Source: an uncultured bacterium (GTDB lineage Bacteria; Planctomycetota; GCA-002687715). From it: a stretch of 64,000 bases of DNA. The stretch spans positions 1 through 64,000 of the forward strand of contig CADEGH010000018.1 in NCBI GenBank assembly GCA_902826835.1. The letters are read 5' to 3'. Numbering within the stretch: position 1 is the first letter of the stretch; the number at the start of each line of letters is the position of its first letter. Positions 36,988-47,000 of the stretch are shown in pieces. A program made the position numbers and the translations under genes. The notes below the pieces were generated by a model. That model was given only the letters and a program-made list of their open reading frames with translations. It searched no databases and had not been told where the DNA came from.

Positions 36988-39228
36988 TCAGCGCCCCTGT
37001 TCGGTCGGCGGCGGCGCCGGCGTCGGCGCCGGGGTATTCTCGGGAGCCGGCGGCTTCTGGGCTTCGGCCAGGCGCTTCTCTTCGACCAACCGCAAGACTT
37101 CGGCGAAGTTCTTGCGCGCGTCCTCGCGCTGGATCCGGGTGTCCTCGGCGGCGCGGACTTTGGTCTCCTCCTCCTGATACGCCTTGCGGGCCATGAGCGC
37201 CGGCGCCGACAGCCCGAACCAACCAGCGTTGGTCAAGTTGTTGAAGGAAAACGGCGATGCCCTCGGACCACGAGGCGCCGGGATTGCCGCCAGTTCCTTC
37301 ATCTTGGCCGGCCATGCCACGAAGTCGGCGGGCGCAGGACCACGCTTCTCGTCGAGAATCACGATCGCCCCGAGCCCGCTCAACGAGTCGGCCCCGATGG
37401 GTTCGTTCGCTTGCCCGGGCTTGAGCGCCGCGAGCTGGTAGATCACGGCCGAGGAACGCAGGAAACGATTGCGACGCTCCTCCGGCGTGAGCGTGTCCGG
37501 GTAGGCGATTTGGGCCCCGGTTTGGCTCTTCTTGAGCCAAGGGACCGGCACGATGGGAATGTTCTGCTCGGCGCAGAGTTCCGCGACACCCGCTCCGATG
37601 TGAGCAGCCTCTGCTTCGCGGACCTTCTGCTTCATCAGGAAGTCTTCCTGGGACTCGATGCCCGTGATCTGATCTTTATGCTCGGCGTTGTCGCGGGAGA
37701 GCTTGAGCTCCTCCAGCTTCTTCGCCACCGCCTGGTCACGCTCCGACTTGGCGGTTTCGGCTTTGGCCTTCACCTCGGCAACCCCGGTTTGCACCTTGAG
37801 GCTGGCGTCCTCCCGGAATTTTTTCATGCGCGCCGTGAGTTCCTCCCCGGCCTGAGCCTTCTGCCAGCGCTCGACGACGACATCGCGAATCTCGCGCAGC
37901 TCCGAGTCGCGTTCTTTGCGGTGGTCGAGCAGGCGGTAGATCGCGAGGAACTGGCCCGGTTCATCAAAAATCTTGGGCAGGAACTGCGCGGCGTTGGTGC
38001 TTTCGTAGGTCACCACGCTGCCCAATTTGAAGGTTCCGGCCGGGGGGAGCTTTTGCACTGCCGATCCCCAGATCATCTGCATCGCACGAACGTTGCCCAC
38101 TTCCGGCTGGGTCTGCAACTTCTCGCGATCGATCTTCTCGATGAGAGCGATCGGCAGGCTGTACTTGGAAGCGAGGTCCTTCATGACCGCGCCGGCGCCG
38201 ATGTCGTCGATGATTTTCGCGAGCAACTTGCCCGCCGCCATTTCGCGCTTGAGGTGATCCTTCAAGCGCTCGAACTCCGACGGCTGGTCGGCCGGCGAGA
38301 GATTCTTAGGCTCGCGATTCTCTTCCTTGGCGCGGGCATTCTCTTCGTCCTGCGCCTTCTTGAGAGCGTCCGCCTCAAGCTTGAGCAAGCCGGTGTACGA
38401 CTCGCGGTGATTGTTCCAACGCGCTTGGGCTTCCTCGTCCGTCACCGGGAATCCCGCGAGGGTTTCCTTCCACGGCTCGCACTTCGTGGCGAACTCCGCG
38501 ACGTTCATTCCCGACTGGCGGACGTAGATCACCTCGAGGTCGACCTGCTCCTTCACCTTCTTGTCCGAGAAGCGCCACTTGTTGGAGTCGAACCAAGCGA
38601 CGAGTTTGTTCATCTCGGCCGGGTCTTCGAGATTGATGGCGAATTCCGTATGGGGCTTGGGCTCGAACAGCGCCACGCGCCCGCGGAATTCCTCCTGCTC
38701 GGACTTGAACCGCTCGAACGCGTCTTTGTAGAGCGGTCCGACCTTTTCGCTGTTCACTTCGCCCGCGAATGCCATCGTGCGGAAGAAGTCCGTGAGGAAG
38801 CCGCGAGCGTCATCCGGCATTTGAAACTTGCGCTCCGGCGGGATGCCGTTTTGCGAGCGATAGAAATTCTCGACATCCACCGGATTCACCGGGGCCCCAC
38901 TCTTGCGCGCCGCCTCCCGCATCGCGATGTAGGAGTACACCGTGTCGGTGGGGGAAGTGTCTTGGATACCGAGGAACTGCGCCGCGCCGCGGATTCCCCC
39001 CATGCGCGCAAAGTAGTTGTCCAGGTTGCGCCCGGTCATGGAGTGATCCATCGCGGTGACGACAAAATCCTGGCTCTCCCCGGGGACGCGAAATCGGCCG
39101 ATCTCGGGGTTGGGGATTTCGTTCCCCCCGAACAGGCTTTGGACCGCGCTCCAGGCGCCCCAACCGAAGAGGCCAACCAACAGGAGGCACATGATCCAAA
39201 CGCGGTGCTTATTCAGCTTGTCGAACAT
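36988..39228 (-). CDS. Membrane-anchored PpiD/SurA-like periplasmic protein
   Basis: This 746-residue protein has one N-terminal membrane helix (residues about 11-28) with a short basic cytoplasmic tail, and a large extracytoplasmic part. The layout, helical charged regions and N-terminal MFDKLNKHRVWI resemble the PpiD-type folding factors. I do not see a confident parvulin active site, so it may be a chaperone without isomerase activity. It has a Lys/Glu-rich coiled-coil region (about 480-560) and a Pro/Ala-rich C-terminus. A good promoter at 39279-39307 suggests its own transcript. Close to the pseudopilin operon, it may help fold exported parts. Confidence 0.55.
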   Translation of the reverse strand: MFDKLNKHRVWIMCLLLVGLFGWGAWSAVQSLFGGNEIPNPEIGRFRVPGESQDFVVTAMDHSMTGRNLDNYFARMGGIRGAAQFLGIQDTSPTDTVYSYIAMREAARKSGAPVNPVDVENFYRSQNGIPPERKFQMPDDARGFLTDFFRTMAFAGEVNSEKVGPLYKDAFERFKSEQEEFRGRVALFEPKPHTEFAINLEDPAEMNKLVAWFDSNKWRFSDKKVKEQVDLEVIYVRQSGMNVAEFATKCEPWKETLAGFPVTDEEAQARWNNHRESYTGLLKLEADALKKAQDEENARAKEENREPKNLSPADQPSEFERLKDHLKREMAAGKLLAKIIDDIGAGAVMKDLASKYSLPIALIEKIDREKLQTQPEVGNVRAMQMIWGSAVQKLPPAGTFKLGSVVTYESTNAAQFLPKIFDEPGQFLAIYRLLDHRKERDSELREIRDVVVERWQKAQAGEELTARMKKFREDASLKVQTGVAEVKAKAETAKSERDQAVAKKLEELKLSRDNAEHKDQITGIESQEDFLMKQKVREAEAAHIGAGVAELCAEQNIPIVPVPWLKKSQTGAQIAYPDTLTPEERRNRFLRSSAVIYQLAALKPGQANEPIGADSLSGLGAIVILDEKRGPAPADFVAWPAKMKELAAIPAPRGPRASPFSFNNLTNAGWFGLSAPALMARKAYQEEETKVRAAEDTRIQREDARKNFAEVLRLVEEKRLAEAQKPPAPENTPAPTPAPPPTEQGR

Positions 39229-39278
39229 CGAGGGGAACTCCGGCCCGCGGTGGCCGCGGGAGAATGGGGTGAAGGGCG

Positions 39279-39307
39279 ATTATCTGCCGCCCCCGGCTCT
39301 GCTTCAA
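39279..39307 (-). promoter_or_regulatory. Promoter of the PpiD-like gene
   Basis: TTGAAG (39302-39307) and GATAAT (39279-39284) on the minus strand are separated by 17 bases. The -10 box matches the consensus at five of six positions. The leader is about 44 nt. It lies just after the scpB stop. Confidence 0.62.
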
Positions 39308-39326
39308 GGAACGGCGCAACCAGGAC

Positions 39327-39977
39327 TTAGGACGGCTCGGCGGCCGGCTCCGGGGCGGGCGGGGTCTCCTCCCGGCTCGGCTTGGACCGCTCTCGGCCCT
39401 GTTCCGAGAGAATCCGGCCCCACTCCTTGACGTCCGGTAGGTCCCTTACGGTCCGAAGGCCGAAGTGGCTCAAGAATTCTTTGGTGGTCCCATAGGTGAA
39501 AGGGGCTCCGGGCACCTCCGACCGGCCGGCGACCCGCACGAGCCCCCGGTCCATGAGGGTTCGCAGGATCGGCCCCGAGGCCGCCCCGCGGATGGCGTCG
39601 ACTTCGGCCCGGGTCACCGGCTGTTTGTAGGCCACGACCGCCAGGGTCTCGATCCCGGCTGGGGTCAAGCGCTCCTGCTCCCTCGTCTTGGCGATCTTCT
39701 TGACCAGGCCGAACATCTCGGGGCGCGTCAGGAACTGCCACCCCCCCGCCACCTCGGCAAGCACGATCCCGCGACCCGGCGCGCTGGTCTGTTGCCTCAG
39801 GAGTTCAAGGCCGCAGCGGAGCGTCTCCAGGGCCAAATCGTCGCCAAAGACCTGAAGGATCGCTTTCTCGGCCAGCGGCTCAGGGGCGCTGAACAGCACC
39901 GCCTCGAGGGCGGGGACGAGGGTCTCGGCCTGCGCGAAACTGGGGTCGGCCATGGGAGCGGAAACTTCGTCGGACAT
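39327..39977 (-). CDS. scpB: Segregation and condensation protein B
   Basis: This winged-helix subunit of the SMC-ScpAB condensin acts in chromosome organisation. It has 216 residues from the ATG at 39977; a TTG nine bases earlier is possible. The family segments LAVVAYKQPVTRAEVDAIRG and FTYGTTKEFLSHFGL are clear, followed by a Pro/Glu-rich tail. scpA and smc are not in the window. It lies 48 bp after the SurA-like lipoprotein and probably shares its transcript. Confidence 0.93.
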   Translation of the reverse strand: MSDEVSAPMADPSFAQAETLVPALEAVLFSAPEPLAEKAILQVFGDDLALETLRCGLELLRQQTSAPGRGIVLAEVAGGWQFLTRPEMFGLVKKIAKTREQERLTPAGIETLAVVAYKQPVTRAEVDAIRGAASGPILRTLMDRGLVRVAGRSEVPGAPFTYGTTKEFLSHFGLRTVRDLPDVKEWGRILSEQGRERSKPSREETPPAPEPAAEPS

Positions 39978-40025
39978 GCGCAGCAAACTACCAGGAAGCG
40001 TCTCCTGGCTCCGCGCGGGTCTCGC

Positions 40026-41012
40026 TCAAATCCGAAGGGATAGACCGAACTCCGCCTCCAAACTCAAATACCAGGCCTGCCACTCGTCGACGTCGACCGG
40101 TCGCCGAATCAAGTCCTGCTCGATCGCCGTGGCCAGGGTCGCGTAATCGCCACCTTGAGCCGGGATACGGCGGCGAAGTCTCACGAGTTCCCGGACCGGA
40201 GTCCCTCGGCCGCCCGGCACCTCCAAGACGGGACTGACGTCCCCATCCTTCATCCCTGCGAGAGCTCGGCGGACCGGTTCGCTCAACGAAGAAACCGCGA
40301 GCGGGGCCAGGTTTCCACCCTGGGTTCGGCTGGGATGCCGCGAGTAGAGGGTGGCCAATCGTTCGAAGTCAGCCCCAGCTCGAAGCTTTCCGGAGATTTC
40401 CTGGGCTACCGCCGGTTCATCGACGACCAGAATCGAAATCTCCACCCGTTCGGTGGTCAAAGCGTGGTACCGGATGACCCGACTCAGAATCCACCGATCT
40501 TGGGCGGACGCGACCCGAGCGTCCAATTCGGCTTCGAGGCTCCGCCCGAGCACAGATTCCGCATAGAGCTCCGGCGCGGCGCCCGCGCCAAAGTTCTGGG
40601 CGGCCTCACCGATCACCGCCTGACGGGCGCGTCCCCGCTCCGCGTCGCTCTCTCCCGCCGGAAAGGTGATGCCCAATCGACGCGCTTCGCTGTCCGCGAC
40701 ATGTTTGGCGATCAGGCGCGACAGCTCCGCCACCGCCTCGCGGCGCCGCATCGTGAGGTAGGAACGACCGAGGTCGGAGGAGCGAATCTCCTGACCGCCG
40801 ATCGTGGCCAAGACCATGTCTCCACGCTCCGAGCGCCAATCCAGGCTTCGAGCCGAGTCGGCCATCCCATTTGTGGGATGCTCGAGGCGTTTTCCGTCGG
40901 CAACCGATAGGGTCTCGCCCGACGCCCGATCCGGCGCGGGCTGGTGAAGGATCTGGGAATGGCACGCCCCCAGGGCGAGCAGCAGCCCGGCCGAAAGCCA
41001 GCGTGAGCTCAG
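40026..41012 (-). CDS. SurA-like parvulin-type lipoprotein, apparent CTG start
   Basis: This 328-residue protein appears to be an outer-envelope folding factor. The first 17 residues (SSRWLSAGLLLALGAC) form a typical lipoprotein signal with Cys17. A SurA-like N-terminal helical part follows. A parvulin-like domain (about residues 189-283) includes SRTQGGNLAPL, a typical PpiC/SurA segment. No ATG, GTG or TTG lies at the start of this signal. The codon there is CTG at 41012, overlapping the upstream stop as CTGA. The next upstream ATG in frame is at 41120 and would add a long basic extension. The internal ATG at residue 50 would remove the signal. Confidence 0.72.
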   Translation of the reverse strand: MSSRWLSAGLLLALGACHSQILHQPAPDRASGETLSVADGKRLEHPTNGMADSARSLDWRSERGDMVLATIGGQEIRSSDLGRSYLTMRRREAVAELSRLIAKHVADSEARRLGITFPAGESDAERGRARQAVIGEAAQNFGAGAAPELYAESVLGRSLEAELDARVASAQDRWILSRVIRYHALTTERVEISILVVDEPAVAQEISGKLRAGADFERLATLYSRHPSRTQGGNLAPLAVSSLSEPVRRALAGMKDGDVSPVLEVPGGRGTPVRELVRLRRRIPAQGGDYATLATAIEQDLIRRPVDVDEWQAWYLSLEAEFGLSLRI

Positions 41013-42457
41013 CGGAATCGGACTCTCCGATCCGTGCGGTGCCCGTGGCAGCGCGGGCAGGTCGCGGGAATATTCTCTCCCTGGCTGCCCGCGATCATGA
41101 CGGTGCCGGAAGCGCCGCATCGCGAGCAATCTTCGGTGCCCCCACCCTCGAGCGTCAGGACCTTCCCGTACTCGGCAAAGTAGGCCTTCAGCCAGTCCGC
41201 CCGGGAACTCGAATCGGTGGCCTTCCACCACTCGTCGGGGGTCGGCGGCTTGGGAATGCGCACGGAGTCCAACGAAGCGAATTGGTTGCCGCTCTGATTG
41301 CGATTACGGGCCTGTTGTTCCGCCAGCGCCCGAGCGCTAGCCTGTTCGAGCGCCTGCTGGCGCTGTTGAGCGCCTGGTGCCTGACCCAACACGATGAACG
41401 AGCCTGAGCCGTAGTTGGCGACTCGAGGGCTGTTCATGACCCGCTCCTCGAAGAGTTTTTGGACTTCCTTCTTTGGATCGAGGCCGTGCCGGGTCGCGAT
41501 GTCCTTCAGGATCTCGTCGTGGAGTTTGCGGCTGGCCGCTTGACGCGCGTCTTTGAGCGTCAACTTGATGTCACGCGCCAGCGCCCGACACTTTTCTTCG
41601 AGAACGCTGAAGTACTCGTTGCGCACGATCCGCTTGTAGTACTCCCACCGCGCCTTGAGCACCGCCTCCTTGGTCATCTCGGCCTGGCCCCGGATGGCCG
41701 GCGACAGGTCGCCGATCGAGAGCAAATCATCGAGGATCGCGATCGCCTTCGGGAATCGGTTGTAGACCGACTCACTCTTGGCTGCCCGAATGGCCGCAGT
41801 GCGTTCCTTCTCCCGGGACAGAGCCTCCATGCGCTGGAGGTGGTTCGCGACGTATTCAGGGCGATAGTCTTGGTCGATCTCGCGGAGCTTCAGGAGATGG
41901 AGGACGGCCTTCTCGTAGTGTTCGATGGCCATGCTGTACTTGGCGAGGGCAAGGTGCCCTTCGACGTCGTCGTCGGCGGGCAGCCCGGCGGTGGTCTTGC
42001 GCTCGTAGAGCTGGTCGGCGGTAAAGGCCTCAAGTGCCGGTACTTCCGACGCCTCGAGCACCCGTACGACTTCCCTCTTGAAGGTGATCTTGCGGCCCTT
42101 GTTCCAGATGGAGAATTCAGCCGGGATCTCCTGGGCGGGCAGGGGCTCGACGGGAACTCCCAGGTACTCGTCGCCGGAACTGGTGACGAGCCGCACCCCC
42201 TCCTCAACGGCCTTCGCCGCCTCCTCGTCCTCGGCATAGCCGTAGAGGACCATGAGGGGCTTCCGGTATTCCTCGCGGATGAGGGGCCAAGGGATGCTGA
42301 GCTCGCCCCCTGTGGCCAAGTTGCGCACGATGAGCATTTGCTCGTTCGCCCGGAGCCGCTCGATGTGCAAATAGCGCCCGTCCACGAGGACGATCTCGTC
42401 GCCAAGAGCCAGATGCGAGAACAAACAAAGGGCAATCAGGATTCGGTAGCTCGACAT
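41009..42457 (-). CDS. Secreted helical protein with C-terminal zinc ribbon
   Basis: This 482-residue protein begins with a Sec signal peptide (MSSYRILIALCLFSHLALG, cleavage before DEIVL). A short beta-rich part follows, then TPR-like helices (about 195-350) and a Gln/Ala-rich segment. At the C-terminus two CxxC pairs (CSRCG and CPRCHG) resemble a DnaJ-type zinc ribbon. No enzyme function is recognised. It sits between the pseudopilin genes and the SurA-like lipoprotein, coupled to the latter by a 4-base overlap, so a part in the same envelope system is likely. Confidence 0.65.
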   Translation of the reverse strand: MSSYRILIALCLFSHLALGDEIVLVDGRYLHIERLRANEQMLIVRNLATGGELSIPWPLIREEYRKPLMVLYGYAEDEEAAKAVEEGVRLVTSSGDEYLGVPVEPLPAQEIPAEFSIWNKGRKITFKREVVRVLEASEVPALEAFTADQLYERKTTAGLPADDDVEGHLALAKYSMAIEHYEKAVLHLLKLREIDQDYRPEYVANHLQRMEALSREKERTAAIRAAKSESVYNRFPKAIAILDDLLSIGDLSPAIRGQAEMTKEAVLKARWEYYKRIVRNEYFSVLEEKCRALARDIKLTLKDARQAASRKLHDEILKDIATRHGLDPKKEVQKLFEERVMNSPRVANYGSGSFIVLGQAPGAQQRQQALEQASARALAEQQARNRNQSGNQFASLDSVRIPKPPTPDEWWKATDSSSRADWLKAYFAEYGKVLTLEGGGTEDCSRCGASGTVMIAGSQGENIPATCPRCHGHRTDRRVRFR

Positions 42458-42468
42458 AGGAGTAATCC

Positions 42469-42909
42469 TCAGCGGTTCAGCATACCGCGAATCAGGGCGT
42501 CGTTGGTGCGTTCCGGGATGAGTGGGACATAGCCCAGGTCGTAGACCCGTTCTTGGCCCCGGGATCGGGCAATGAGTTCGATGCGCCCCCAAAAGCCGCG
42601 GCCGGTGGGATCGTCGGACATTGCCTCGAGGGTGACCCGGTAGCGGAGCCCCGGCTCCCCGGGGACCGGGAAGTCCTTTCCGGCCAAGTCTCCCGGACCC
42701 GCCTTCGTGGATCCGTTCAGCCGGTCCCCAAGGTCGCGCTCCACCTCGGACTGAACTTGGTGCAGATTGATTCCGGCGTCCCAGCGCTCGGTCGCCTCTT
42801 TCTGGAGGGAGAGGGCCACCGTGAAGATGGACATGATTCCGGTCATGCCGATGACCAAGAGGGACATGGCGAGCAGCACCTCGATGACCGTGAAGCCACG
42901 ATTCTTCAC
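42469..42909 (-). CDS. Type II secretion pseudopilin, GspI-like
   Basis: This 146-residue protein begins MKNRGFTVIEVLLAMSLLVIGM, a classical type IV prepilin leader cut before Phe6, with Glu at +5. The short size and position after the GspJ-like gene fit the minor pseudopilin I. The C-terminal domain is beta-rich with no unusual motif. Its start overlaps the upstream gene as ATGA. Confidence 0.8.
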   Translation of the reverse strand: MKNRGFTVIEVLLAMSLLVIGMTGIMSIFTVALSLQKEATERWDAGINLHQVQSEVERDLGDRLNGSTKAGPGDLAGKDFPVPGEPGLRYRVTLEAMSDDPTGRGFWGRIELIARSRGQERVYDLGYVPLIPERTNDALIRGMLNR

Positions 42910-44048
42910 CGAGAGTTCTCCAGGAAGTGAGACCTTTTTTGGGACATCGACATGGTCTTGCGGAAAACCTTACCGACGAACACCGGGCTGCCTACCGGCA
43001 GACTTTCGTGGGCGTTTCCGGAGCGGCGAACCCGCCGGCGCACGCGCAGGTCACCGCCGTCTTTTCCGACGATTTCGACCCATTCGTGCCCGACCTTGGC
43101 GTAGAGGGGGACCCCCTCGGTCGGTTCGGGAATTTCATCACTGGCGGTGACGCGGAGGAGATTGTCATCGGGGCTGGCGGAACGCCGAAGCCGGGTTTCC
43201 GGTCGGGAACCACGAGCCAATTGGAGGACGACCCGGATCGACCTCGGAAAGATGTCGTCCCGAGCATCGGTCAACGAACCCGGGCCAACTGCGAGCGCGA
43301 ACCGATCCTTGGCCAGGATGCCGCGCGTGCTGTCGAAGCGCAAAAGCGAGGTGCCCGCCGCGGTGCTTCCGTCGATCGCCGCATCCTCAAGCCAATCTTC
43401 GCTGGTCTGAGCAAAACTGAGCACCCAAAGGCCGAGAATGTTCGAGGCCACCGGAACCAAGTTTTGGCGCACCCAGTTTGCATCGCGGCTTCCCTCGAGG
43501 GAGGGGTCAAAAAAACCGCCCTGTCCCAAGGCAGGGGCGCGCACTCCGCGATAGAGAGTCAGGAGTCCCTCGCGATCCCCTTGGTCTTGGTCGTCGGGCA
43601 ATAGGACCCAAGCCACCTCGAGAAGCCCACTCGGAGGCGCAATGGACGTGCGTCGTTCCGCTCCGGGATCCGCGCCGATAAAGGCCTCGCCGGCGTTGAT
43701 CGAAGTGCCGGCGCGCCGCAGCACTCCGTGGCCCTGCTCGCCGTCCGGAATCCCTCGGACGATGCGCATGAAGAAACCGTCCCCCCGCGCCGACTGTCCA
43801 CCGAGAGTGTCCGTGTCGACCAGGAATCGACCACTCGCCCCTCCGTGCAGATCCAAGATGTCCCGCTCCAAGTCCTCGAGGATGGGCACGGCTTCGAGAT
43901 AGATTTCGCCCCGCCGCTCACCCTGGCGGTACAGCGCAAAGCTGTTGCGCACCAATTGCGCGAGGAAGACCCCGAGGCTGCCGAGGAGGGCGATCGCCAC
44001 GAGCAATTCGAGCACGGTAAACCCGCGCTCTCGGATGCGTCCGGCCAT
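42906..44048 (-). CDS. Type II secretion pseudopilin, GspJ-like
   Basis: This 380-residue protein has the prepilin leader MAGRIRERGFTVLELLVAIA, with the processing site before Phe10 and Glu at +5. It is longer than the usual GspJ (about 200 residues), and the extra part lies in the C-terminal globular domain. The ATG at 44048 shares one base with the upstream stop (TGATG). The longer open frame upstream runs inside the giant gene and is rejected. It is expected to sit in the I-J-K tip complex. Confidence 0.8.
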   Translation of the reverse strand: MAGRIRERGFTVLELLVAIALLGSLGVFLAQLVRNSFALYRQGERRGEIYLEAVPILEDLERDILDLHGGASGRFLVDTDTLGGQSARGDGFFMRIVRGIPDGEQGHGVLRRAGTSINAGEAFIGADPGAERRTSIAPPSGLLEVAWVLLPDDQDQGDREGLLTLYRGVRAPALGQGGFFDPSLEGSRDANWVRQNLVPVASNILGLWVLSFAQTSEDWLEDAAIDGSTAAGTSLLRFDSTRGILAKDRFALAVGPGSLTDARDDIFPRSIRVVLQLARGSRPETRLRRSASPDDNLLRVTASDEIPEPTEGVPLYAKVGHEWVEIVGKDGGDLRVRRRVRRSGNAHESLPVGSPVFVGKVFRKTMSMSQKRSHFLENSR

Positions 44049-47000
44049 CACCGCAACTCCTCTCGACCGAGGACTCGCGTCTCGTCCAGGTATTCCACTC
44101 GCAATCGTTCGAGATCCGCCGATCGTTTCCAATCGTGAGCCGTGAGCAGATCGGGGGCAAAGGCCCCCGGCAGATACTTGAACCGGACTCTCACGTCGAG
44201 TCCCCGACCCGAGGTGAGAATCATCCCCGGCTCTTTTTCCGTCGGGTCGGAGAATTCGAAGAGCCCGCGGGTTTGGGCCGGATTCACCGACCAAGGCACC
44301 TGGGGATCGGTGCGGCAAATGAGGTCGACATCCACGTGTTGGCCCGGCCGTACTTTTTCGATGGAGATCGAGCGGAAGAACGCGTCGGGGAGGTCGAGAG
44401 AGAAACCGAAGTACGAAAGCTCCGCCGAGTCTTGGCGCGCAACGTAACGATCCCAGTAGCGGAACGGCATCTCCAGAACGATGGAATCCGCGGCGTGACC
44501 GGCCGGCGCGGAGCCGTAACGGCCACGCAGCAAGCCTCCCACCGCTTCACCCTGCTCGTTCAACGCGAGGGGCATGACCAGTTCGCCCCCCTCAATGCTC
44601 GTGTAGTGCAGCATCTCGCTGTCGATGAGCACCGTTCCCCCGTTCTGCGGGAAGATGCGGGCTTCCCCCACCGGGAAGCGTGAGGAGGTCCCATCCACCG
44701 CCGAACCGAGGTCGGAAACGGTGAAAAAATCGAGGAACACCACCTCGGCGCCCAGCCCGTGGTCCGTCGCGATCGAGCCCATGAATCCGCGGGTGCACTC
44801 GAGGAGAGCGGCTCCCCCGTCCGAACTCGCTCCGATCGAGCGAAACGCGATGATCTCCTCGTCGATCTTCACGAGCCCGGCCCGGTTGTTCGGCAACCCC
44901 TGGGGCATGGTCTCGGAGTAGAGAATCTGCCGGCCGTCCGGCAGAACGTAGTAGCGCGGTTCGACGGCCGGATTCCTCGGCTCGCCCAACAACCACTCGT
45001 AACGGGAGATCGGAATTTCGGAGCTACCGGCATCCACGCCGACGGCGCGGCCTCCCCCGGCCCCGGTTCCGGTGCCGGTGACTTGGTTGAACGCGGCGGC
45101 GCTGTGGCTCCAGACGCAGAAGCGTTCAGGGTCGAAGGGGGTGACCCTCAATTCATCGATGGTGGCATCTGCCGACGCGGTATCTCCAGCTGCATTGCCC
45201 CCGGCCAGGCTGCGCGCCTGAGCGCCCAAATTCGGCAACTCGCCGCTCGGGAATTTCAGCAAGCGGCAATAGCCCGTGCGTTCGGCCGGCGATTGGACTT
45301 CGCCATTGCGGGGCAAGCCACGCTGCCGATACTCGGTGCCGACGCTCTCCGTGAACGCGATCCACCCTTGCGCGTCGTAGTCGGGCGCCCGCGGGAAGGT
45401 GACATTTTGCGGCTGCCCGTTTTGCCCGGGCAGCGGAGTCGGCACATTGGCGGGATAATCGATCGCAGCCCAAGCGACCCGAGCGAGCCGGCGATCACGA
45501 CCGTTTTGGCCTTCGATGGTGACGGAGTCCCCGAAACCGGCCGAGGACCACGGCTCGCCGCGGCTCGGCGAGTCCGGCGTCTGCGGGGTCCAATTGGGGT
45601 TATTGATGCTGCCTCGAGCGGAGAAGGAGGCCGTGCGAATGCAGGGCACGACCTCGGTGCCGGACTGCGGACGTCCGTCCGACAAGTCCCGGGTGCCGCA
45701 CTGCTGGCGCATCGGGAAAATTTCCCGCAGCGTCACGTGGGCATTCTGCAGGGAACCGCCCCCCAGGTAATAGTTGCGCAGGATGAAGGCGGCATTCAGC
45801 AGGTACACGCCTTCGTCGCACAGCAGATGGCCGTTTTCCTCGTCGATGTGGTTGTAGCGAATCCACTCGACCAGGTTTTGCTCGAGGGTGTCCGTATTCG
45901 GACTCCCAACTTGCACGAACTCCGGCAGGACGGTCCAGATATTCTGGCCACCAGCGCCCGGAGCATTGCCGCGATACATCTCCGGAGTCTTGTACCCGGA
46001 GACGTCGGTCACCGCGATGCTGATCGGGAACACGCAGCTCAGAATCGGCAGATTGGGAGCTGGCCCGGACCCGGCCAGTCGGACCGGATGAATATGGCGC
46101 AGAGTATCAATGACGGGAGTCCCCGCGGCGCCCGTTCCCGCCCCGGCCGCCAAGATCTCGTTTGGGGGGTTGGGTACGGCCTCGAGGCCGATGAGCTGAT
46201 TCCCGGATCGGCTGCGATAACGAGCGACTTCCAGCGAACCCTGCGGTCCTCCATTCACTGGAACGTCGAGGGAGACGATCATCACGTAGCCGCCACTGCG
46301 CGGGAAGGCGTCAAAGCTCGCGGTACCCAGCGAAGTGGTGGAAAGCGAGAGGATATTGCCGCCCGGCTTGCTCGGATCGTGCACTTCGAGCTGGATAGTG
46401 ATCGGAATCCCGCCTTGACCCTGGAGGGTGATGGGCATCATGGCGTTCGGTTCGAAACTCGCCACGACAAAGGGCCCGAGCGTGTCTTTGAGCTGCCCCC
46501 CGCCGCGCGGGATGGCAATTCCTTGATTGCGGTTGGCGGTAATCGGCGGCAGGGAGTAGCCGAAGATCTCAACCGGCGTTCCCGTGGCATGAGGGAGCGC
46601 TCGGCTTCCCCTCTGGCCTCGCCCCCAAGGTTGCCCCTGGAGAGTGACCACCTGGAAACTCTCCCCCGAGCGTTCGAAAGCGATGGCCTCGGATCCCACG
46701 AGGGCGACGCCTTGGTCCGGCCAGCCCTCCGCACTCTCGACCTGAAAACTCGTGTCGGTGGCCGACATGGTGCCCAGGAGGCGGGTCGTGTATTTGCTCT
46801 TCCCCCGCTTGTAGCCGTCCACTACGAGCGAGAGGTCCGCGGGCTTGGTGCCACGGTAAGCGAATCCCAAGTGGTACCAGGTCTTCGGGAGCCAGAAGCC
46901 CGGGTTCTCCGGCGTCCAGCGAACCTCGGCCACTTCTTCGAGGCGGTCGGTGCGGTCGTCGATGGTGCGATCGTCCACCCGACCCACGAGGTCTCCATTC

